From positions 1 to 6,484 of the forward strand of contig QHXH01000199.1 in the NCBI GenBank assembly GCA_003222855.1: DNA of 6,484 nt, written 5' to 3'. Both the position numbers and the translations under genes were made by a program. This stretch comes from Acidobacteriota bacterium. GTDB taxonomy: Bacteria; Acidobacteriota; Blastocatellia; Pyrinomonadales; Pyrinomonadaceae. Positions within the stretch are counted from its first letter, which is position 1. Every line of letters starts with the position of its first letter. The notes beneath the pieces are model-generated. The model searched no databases. It saw nothing but the letters and a program-made list of their open reading frames with translations, and was not told the origin of the DNA. Below are positions 1 to 3,636 of this stretch, piece after piece.

Positions 1-498
1 GGCCGTTATCTGTTTGCCACGGGCCGGAATCCTGAAGCCGCGCGCTATGCCGGCATCAACACGCGGCGGATGATCACGATTGCCTATGTAATTTCCGGCG
101 CGCTCACGGCAATCTCAGGAATCATCTTCGCTTTCTATACCAACTCAGTTTCGCCGGCGAACCATGGTAATGCTTACGAACTCTACGGAATCGCCGCGGC
201 GGTGCTGGGTGGGTGCTCTTTGCGCGGCGGCGAGGGTTCAGTCGTCGGCATTTTGATTGGCGCAGCGCTGCTGCAGGTGCTGCGGAATCTCGTTAATCTG
301 TTAGGCATTCCGAGTTCGCTCGATTTTGCGGTGATGGGAGCGGTAATTCTGCTGGGAGTGATGGCCGATCAAATTCTCAGCGAGCGCCGCAATCGCCGGC
401 AGATTGCCTTAATTCGCGAGTCTGCTCGCGCCGACATGCGCCCGACAAATGCAATCGCCGCCGATCATTCCGGCGGAACAGGGTCAGAACCGACATGA
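1..498 (+). CDS. Sugar ABC transporter permease, RbsC/BPD_transp_2 type (5'-truncated by window edge)
   Basis: Inner-membrane permease subunit of a ribose/xylose/galactose-type ABC importer; it would work with an ATPase and a periplasmic sugar-binding protein that are not in the window. The frame is open from base 1, giving 165 residues of the C-terminal half. Visible family signatures are the cytoplasmic loop with GRNPEAARYAGIN (residues 8-20), a hydrophobic span around 25-47, the conserved YELYGIAAAVLGG segment (about 58-70) and the GGEGSVVGILIGA segment (about 76-88), followed by further hydrophobic stretches to about 125. A polar, Arg-rich cytoplasmic tail of about 40 residues follows and is longer than usual for RbsC. 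The stop codon overlaps the next start as ATGA (495-498), so it heads an operon with the galT remnant, galM and xylA. The sugar cannot be read from the sequence; the xylA neighbour makes xylose or another aldose plausible. Family assignment is secure, substrate is inference. Confidence 0.9.
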   Translation, partial: GRYLFATGRNPEAARYAGINTRRMITIAYVISGALTAISGIIFAFYTNSVSPANHGNAYELYGIAAAVLGGCSLRGGEGSVVGILIGAALLQVLRNLVNLLGIPSSLDFAVMGAVILLGVMADQILSERRNRRQIALIRESARADMRPTNAIAADHSGGTGSEPT

Positions 499-608
499 CC
501 TGGGAAGAACGATGGCATCCTTTGCGTGAAGAATGGGTGATTGTTGCTGCCATCGGCGCAGAGAAATACAAAATTAGTGCACCACCGAGTGAGGAGGCAT
601 CTTCATGA
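495..608 (+). pseudogene. galT: galT remnant: N-terminal stub of galactose-1-phosphate uridylyltransferase, 37-codon ORF
   Basis: The ORF starts in the ATGA overlap with the permease stop and encodes 37 residues. The first 19 (M-T-W-E-E-R-W-H-P-L-R-E-E-W-V-I-V-A-A) match the start of GalT proteins, whose family pattern is R-x-x-P-L-x-x-x-W-V-x-x-x-x-H-R-x-x-R-P. The next bases, CATCGG at 551-556, spell the expected His-Arg but one base out of frame, so a single base appears lost after the VAA codons. The rest of the roughly 340-residue enzyme, including the His-x-His active site, is absent. The stub's TGA (606-608) overlaps the galM ATG (605-607). I see it as a frameshifted and deleted galT, possibly still translated as a short leader coupling the permease to galM. 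Alternatively the tail (GAEKYKISAPPSEEASS) could derive from the GalT C-terminus by internal deletion, since it faintly resembles a Y-I-N-x-x-P-P-E-E-A ending; that is weak. Confidence 0.72.
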
Positions 609-1750
609 AACCTAATAAGGTCCTATATTTGGCAGTGACTTGCAGCGCGATCATCCTGGTGCTGAACTTGAGCGCGAGCGGCCAGGCCAAAGTAACGAAG
701 GAAAACTTTGGCAAGACATCTGAAGGACAGAACGTTGATATCTATACTTTGACGAATCGCCGTGGAGCTGAAGTCAAGATCACCAACTACGGTGGCATTA
801 TCACATCGCTCAAAGTGCCGGATCGCAAAGGGAAGCGGGATGATATTGTGCTCGGCTTCGATAACCTCGATGCGTATCTGAAAGGCAGCCCATACTTCGG
901 CGCAATTATCGGCCGCTACGCAAATCGCATCGCCAAAGGCCGCTTTACTCTCAACGGTCACCAATACACGCTGGCCGTCAACAACGGCGAAAATCACCTG
1001 CACGGCGGCATCAAAGGATTCGATAAAGTTGTTTGGACCGCCAGGCCTCTGAAAGTGCCAAACGGCGCGGCGCTGCGGTTGACTTATCTAAGCAAGGACG
1101 CCGAAGAAGGTTATCCCGGCAACCTGTCGGTCAGAGTGATCTACACACTCACGAATGCGAATGAGTTGAAGATCGAATACTGGGCGACAACGGATAAAGA
1201 CACCGTCATTAATCTCACCAGCCATTCGTACTTCAATCTTGCCGGCCAGGGCATTGGCGACATCCTGAATCATCAATTGCTGATCAATGCGCGGCGCTTC
1301 ACAGCGACTGATGCCGGATCAATTCCCACCGGCGAACTCAAGAGTGTCAAAGGAACGCCCTTTGACTTTACCAGTGCATTTCGTATCGGAGAGCGCATAA
1401 ACGACGACGATCAGCAACTGAAGTTTGCTAAGGGTTACGATCACAACTTTGTTCTGAATGGCCGGATGGGAACGTTGCGTCAGGCGGCGGTGGTCTATGA
1501 GCCTACTTCAGGACGCTCGATGGAGATCTGGACGACTGAGCCGGGAATTCAGTTTTACACAGGAAATTTTCTGGACGGCACGCTCACGGGAAAGGACGGC
1601 AAAGTCTATCAGCAACGCTACGGGTTTTGTCTGGAGACGCAGCACTTTCCCGATTCGCCCAACCATCCGTCGTTCCCGACCGCGGTGCTAAGAAGGGGCC
1701 AACAGTATCACACGATTACCATCCATAGGTTTAAGACGTCTTCCCGTTGA
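605..1750 (+). CDS. galM: Aldose 1-epimerase (mutarotase) with signal peptide
   Basis: Interconverts alpha and beta anomers of aldoses such as glucose, galactose and xylose. The 381 residues cover the whole galactose mutarotase fold. Expected active-site residues are visible: Arg108 in GRYANRI, His133 in NHLHGG, His207 in SHSYFNL, Asp279 in GYDHNF and the catalytic base Glu344 in CLETQHFPDSPN. Residues 1-28 form a Sec signal peptide (Lys at 2 and 5, hydrophobic core about 6-22, likely cut after Gln-Ala near 28), so the enzyme should act in the periplasm; Cys13 sits inside the hydrophobic core and does not make a convincing lipobox. The start is fixed by GAGGAGG at 591-597, seven bases before the ATG. 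It overlaps the end of the galT stub and is followed after 53 bp by xylA, in line with a sugar-use operon. Family assignment is very secure; export is well supported. Confidence 0.95.
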   Translation: MKPNKVLYLAVTCSAIILVLNLSASGQAKVTKENFGKTSEGQNVDIYTLTNRRGAEVKITNYGGIITSLKVPDRKGKRDDIVLGFDNLDAYLKGSPYFGAIIGRYANRIAKGRFTLNGHQYTLAVNNGENHLHGGIKGFDKVVWTARPLKVPNGAALRLTYLSKDAEEGYPGNLSVRVIYTLTNANELKIEYWATTDKDTVINLTSHSYFNLAGQGIGDILNHQLLINARRFTATDAGSIPTGELKSVKGTPFDFTSAFRIGERINDDDQQLKFAKGYDHNFVLNGRMGTLRQAAVVYEPTSGRSMEIWTTEPGIQFYTGNFLDGTLTGKDGKVYQQRYGFCLETQHFPDSPNHPSFPTAVLRRGQQYHTITIHRFKTSSR

Positions 1751-1792
1751 GAGTGCACGCGGTGAAACCGGCGGGCCGTTTAATGAAAGCGC

Positions 1793-1797
1793 GAGGG
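1793..1797 (+). promoter_or_regulatory. Ribosome binding site deciding the xylA start
   Basis: GAGGG lies six bases before ATG 1804. It picks the 389-residue form over the longer in-frame alternatives at 1747 (TTG) and 1783 (ATG), neither of which has a comparable Shine-Dalgarno sequence. Confidence 0.75.
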
Positions 1798-1803
1798 CAT
1801 TTC

Positions 1804-2973
1804 ATGACCAGCAAAAACTATCAACCAAAGCCCGAACATAAATTCACTTTTGGATTGTGGACTGTTGGGAATCGCGGGCGCGATCCCTTCGGCGATGCGA
1901 CGCGGCCGACTCTCCCTCCGATCAAGATTGTCAAAGAGTTGAGTCGTCTGGGTGCGTATGGCGTAAACCTTCATGACAACGATCTGGTGCCGATCGACGC
2001 GACCCGGCAGGAACGCGACGCAACGGTGCGCGAATTCAAAAAAGCGCTCGCCGATCACGGCATGAAGGTGCCGATGGCGACTACGAATCTTTTCTACGAT
2101 CCGGTTTTCAAGGATGGCGCTTTTACGTCGAACGATCCGCGCGTGCGGCTGTATGCGCTGCAAAAGACGATGCGATCGATGGACCTCGGCGCCGAGCTGG
2201 GCGCGCACATCTACGTCTTCTGGGGCGGACGCGAAGGCGCGGAAGTCGATGCGGCGAAAGATCCACGCGAGGCTTTGAAGTGGAATCGCGAGGCGCTCAA
2301 CTTTCTTTGCGAGTATTCGATTGATCAAGGCTATGACTACAAGTTCGCGCTCGAAGCCAAGCCGAACGAACCTCGCGGTGATATCTACCTGCCGACTACG
2401 GGTGCGATGCTCGGCTTTATTGCGACGCTGGATCATCCGGAGATGGTGGGCGTCAATCCCGAGGTGGGGCACGAGCAAATGTCCGGCCTCAATTTTTATC
2501 ACGTGGTGGCGCAGGCGATCGAAGCCGGCAAACTTTTTCATATCGACCTGAACGATCAGAAAGGTCCCCGTTTCGATCAGGACCTCAGGTTTGGTTCCGA
2601 GTCAATCAAGAACCTCTTCTTCCTGGTTAAGCTGCTCGAGGAATCCTACGACGGTCCGCGCCACTTTGATGCGCACTCTTATCGGAGCGAAGACGAAGCG
2701 GGCGTTTGGGATTTCGCCGCCGGCTGCATGCGAAATTATTTGATCCTTAAAGACAAAGCTCGGCAGTTCAATGAAGATGCTGAGATTCAGTCGCTGCTAT
2801 CTGAAATTCGATCCACCGAGGCAGATGATGGAGTACCGATTGGCTGCTATTCGCGCGAGCGAGCGGATGAGATCAAATCGCGGTCAATGGATCGAACTGA
2901 ACTCGCAAAGAAACAACTGCCTTACGAGCGTCTGGACCAACTGACGGTGGACATCCTGTTGGGTGTCAGATAG
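1804..2973 (+). CDS. xylA: Xylose isomerase, class I (actinobacterial type)
   Basis: Cytoplasmic, divalent-metal-dependent TIM-barrel enzyme converting D-xylose to D-xylulose (and glucose to fructose). From the ATG at 1804 it has 389 residues, matching the length of the class I enzymes of Streptomyces. The catalytic and metal residues are present: His57 and Asp60 in LHDNDLVP, Trp140 in YVFWGGREG, Glu184 and Lys186, Glu220 and His223 in NPEVGHEQ, Asp248 in HIDLND, Asp258 and Asp260 in DQDLRFG, and Asp289 in HFDAHSY. GAGGG at 1793-1797, six bases upstream, supports this start over an in-frame TTG at 1747 (overlapping the galM stop) or ATG at 1783; the extra residues those would add lie outside the usual class I length. 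The usual signature E-P-K-P reads Glu-Ala-Lys-Pro here. It is the last gene of the permease-galM-xylA operon. Confidence 0.95.
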   Translation: MTSKNYQPKPEHKFTFGLWTVGNRGRDPFGDATRPTLPPIKIVKELSRLGAYGVNLHDNDLVPIDATRQERDATVREFKKALADHGMKVPMATTNLFYDPVFKDGAFTSNDPRVRLYALQKTMRSMDLGAELGAHIYVFWGGREGAEVDAAKDPREALKWNREALNFLCEYSIDQGYDYKFALEAKPNEPRGDIYLPTTGAMLGFIATLDHPEMVGVNPEVGHEQMSGLNFYHVVAQAIEAGKLFHIDLNDQKGPRFDQDLRFGSESIKNLFFLVKLLEESYDGPRHFDAHSYRSEDEAGVWDFAAGCMRNYLILKDKARQFNEDAEIQSLLSEIRSTEADDGVPIGCYSRERADEIKSRSMDRTELAKKQLPYERLDQLTVDILLGVR

Positions 2974-2997
2974 CTGGTTGTTAAGTAACGCCTCCGG

Positions 2998-3029
2998 GTC
3001 AGAACCGGGAGCCGTAGCGACCGGATCGT
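2998..3029 (+). repeat. Dispersed repeat copy A (32 bp)
   Basis: This 32-bp segment matches the reverse complement of 3595-3626 at 28 of 32 positions; the shared core reads ACCGGGAG-(n)-TAGCGACCGG. It starts 25 bp after the xylA stop, in the gap between convergent xylA and tRNA-Phe. It overlaps a hairpin, CTCCGGGT (2992-2999) with ACCGGGAG (3004-3011), one mismatch and a four-base loop, which has no T-run after it and so is not a clear terminator. The rest of the gap (3030-3154) shows no gene or clear signal. I believe it is one member of a genome-wide family, but two copies are all I can see. Confidence 0.75.
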
Positions 3030-3154
3030 CCGCACAACTTGCGACGAAGTCGGTACCATCCGCGTAAGCCGATGGGTTAAGGATTTACCGCCCCAGTCTA
3101 GAGCCCGCACAAAGGCGACAACATGTAGCGTATCGTTTGCGCGACGTAAATTGA

Positions 3155-3230
3155 TGGTGGCCAGGGACGGAATCGAACCGCCGACGCCGGCCTTTTCAGG
3201 GCCGCGCTCTACCAACTGAGCTACCTGGCC
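3155..3230 (-). tRNA. tRNA-Phe (anticodon GAA)
   Basis: A complete 76-nt cloverleaf is read on the - strand. The acceptor stem GGCCAGG pairs with CCTGGCC; the D arm is GCTC/GAGC with an eight-base loop; the anticodon stem CGGCC/GGCCG carries loop CTGAAAA with anticodon GAA; the variable loop is GCGTC; the T arm is GGCGG/CCGTC with one G-U pair and loop TTCGATT. The discriminator is A and the CCA end is encoded in the DNA. It decodes UUC and UUU. It is transcribed from its own promoter at 3252-3280 and is convergent with xylA. No second copy of its 3' end is present in the window, so there is no sign of an integrated element here. Confidence 0.97.
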
Positions 3231-3251
3231 ATTTGCGTTTGAGGAGTCTGC

Positions 3252-3280
3252 AGTATAGGAACCGCGTGGAAGGGTGTCAA
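3252..3280 (-). promoter_or_regulatory. Sigma70 promoter of tRNA-Phe
   Basis: On the - strand, TTGACA (3280-3275) is followed by exactly 17 bases and TATACT (3257-3252). This gives a start near 3245 and a short leader of about 15 nt before the tRNA at 3230. A perfect -35 box with ideal spacing is what a strongly expressed stable RNA would have. Confidence 0.88.
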
Positions 3281-3330
3281 ATGCCAATAAACACGCACTT
3301 TTCGCCTGCAAATATGATCAGCTTCTCCAG

Positions 3331-3350
3331 GGCGTGAAATAGATCACACC
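3331..3350 (+). promoter_or_regulatory. CRP/FNR-family operator (CRP-like palindrome)
   Basis: The core CGTGA-AATAGA-TCACA (3333-3348) agrees with the CRP consensus TGTGA-N6-TCACA at nine of ten fixed positions. The palindrome extends outward to GGCGTGA and TCACACC with only one mismatched pair. Its centre (3340.5) lies about 61.5 bp before the predicted start at 3402 of the + strand promoter, the classic class I activator position. It also lies about 95 bp upstream of the divergent tRNA start. The regulator itself is not in the window. Several CRP/FNR-family proteins use this half-site, so the signal (cAMP or other) is unknown. Confidence 0.68.
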
Positions 3351-3366
3351 GCTTCGCACAAAGTGA

Positions 3367-3394
3367 TTGACTGATAATTCTGCGGGAGTATAAT
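3367..3394 (+). promoter_or_regulatory. Sigma70 promoter driving the candidate small RNA
   Basis: TTGACT (3367-3372), a 16-base spacer and a perfect TATAAT (3389-3394). Transcription should begin around 3401-3402. No open reading frame with a ribosome binding site follows on this strand before the terminator-like structure at 3472-3537, so the product is most simply a non-coding RNA. Confidence 0.78.
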
Positions 3395-3401
3395 TTGCAG
3401 C

Positions 3402-3537
3402 GTCGGGTAGGCTGACCCCAAAGTCAGCCGGTTGTAAGAGCCGTCCGACATTACATCGATACTACCTGCCAGTGCCAGCTCGGCCGCCGAATCGCGTCCC
3501 CCGTGATCGCTACCTTCGAGCTGGCACATTTATTTTT
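3402..3537 (+). ncRNA. Candidate small regulatory RNA, about 136 nt, family not recognised
   Basis: It lies between a strong promoter and an intrinsic-terminator-like end. Several paired elements are visible. GTCGG (3402-3406) pairs with CCGAC (3445-3449), enclosing a hairpin GGCTGAC/GTCAGCC (3410-3416 with 3423-3429, loop CCCAAA). After a mostly unpaired linker (3450-3471), an 11-bp perfect stem (3472-3482 with 3517-3527) encloses an inner hairpin ATCGCG/CGTGAT (3491-3496 with 3502-3507, loop TCCCC). Both apical loops are C-rich, as in small RNAs that bind Shine-Dalgarno regions of mRNAs; that function is inference. I looked for SRP RNA, tmRNA, RNase P RNA and 6S RNA hallmarks and found none: the SRP tip motif is missing, and the two halves fold separately rather than as one long 6S-like rod. 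The CRP-like operator suggests catabolite or global-signal control. Confidence 0.62.
3472..3537 (+). terminator. Terminator-like 3' end of the small RNA
   Basis: GTGCCAGCTCG (3472-3482) pairs perfectly with CGAGCTGGCAC (3517-3527), extended by a G-U pair, and is followed at once by the T-rich tract ATTTATTTTT (3528-3537). The long apical part (about 34 nt) holds its own six-pair hairpin. The T-tract lies only on the + strand side, so this works for + strand transcription. The interrupted T-tract and the long loop are atypical, hence moderate confidence. Confidence 0.65.
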
Positions 3538-3546
3538 AAGAATGAG

Positions 3547-3626
3547 GCCAGTACCGGATAACAATTCCTTCAATAGCGATCCTTATAATATGGAACGACC
3601 CGGTCGCTATCGCTCCCGGTACTGAC
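3547..3626 (-). repeat. Dispersed repeat copy B within an 80-bp inverted-repeat element
   Basis: The right end (3595-3626, - strand) is the 32-bp repeat that matches copy A after xylA. The element also has near-perfect ends: GCCAGTACCGG (3547-3557) pairs with CCGGTACTGAC (3616-3626), ten of eleven. An inner pair, ATAGCGATC (3573-3581) with GGTCGCTAT (3602-3610), includes one G-U. It sits in the 99-bp gap between the convergent small RNA end (3537) and the protease stop (3637). It resembles a REP-like or small non-autonomous element. No target-site duplication is visible. It may also form a terminating or stabilising hairpin at the protease mRNA 3' end. Confidence 0.7.
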
Positions 3627-3636
3627 TGCATCGCTC

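Noticed and set aside
1747..1803. N-terminal extension of xylA from TTG 1747 or ATG 1783
   Set aside because: Neither has a good ribosome binding site, while ATG 1804 has GAGGG at six bases and gives the usual class I length.
1780..2541. 253-codon open frame on the - strand
   Set aside because: It is antisense to xylA and shows no recognisable domain; it is a shadow of the real gene.
2992..3011. Hairpin after xylA as an intrinsic terminator
   Set aside because: The stem (one mismatch, four-base loop) is not followed by a T-run on either strand; it is better described as part of repeat A.
3155..3230. tRNA-Phe 3' end as an attachment site of an integrated element
   Set aside because: No second copy of the tRNA 3' end, no integrase gene and no shift in gene style are seen in the window.
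2922..3311. 129-codon frame on the - strand spanning the tRNA region
   Set aside because: It is a translation through tRNA-Phe (the GQVAQLVER...GSIPSLAT pattern is the familiar artefact of reading a tRNA gene as protein) and runs on through repeat A into the end of xylA.
3344..3529. 61-codon frame on the - strand across the small RNA region
   Set aside because: It has no convincing ribosome binding site or recognisable protein features, and it runs antisense to a well-formed promoter, hairpins and terminator-like end on the + strand.
3584..3589. TATAAT hexamer in the repeat B loop as a second promoter
   Set aside because: No -35-like hexamer lies at a suitable distance upstream, and the hexamer sits in the AT-rich loop of the inverted-repeat element.
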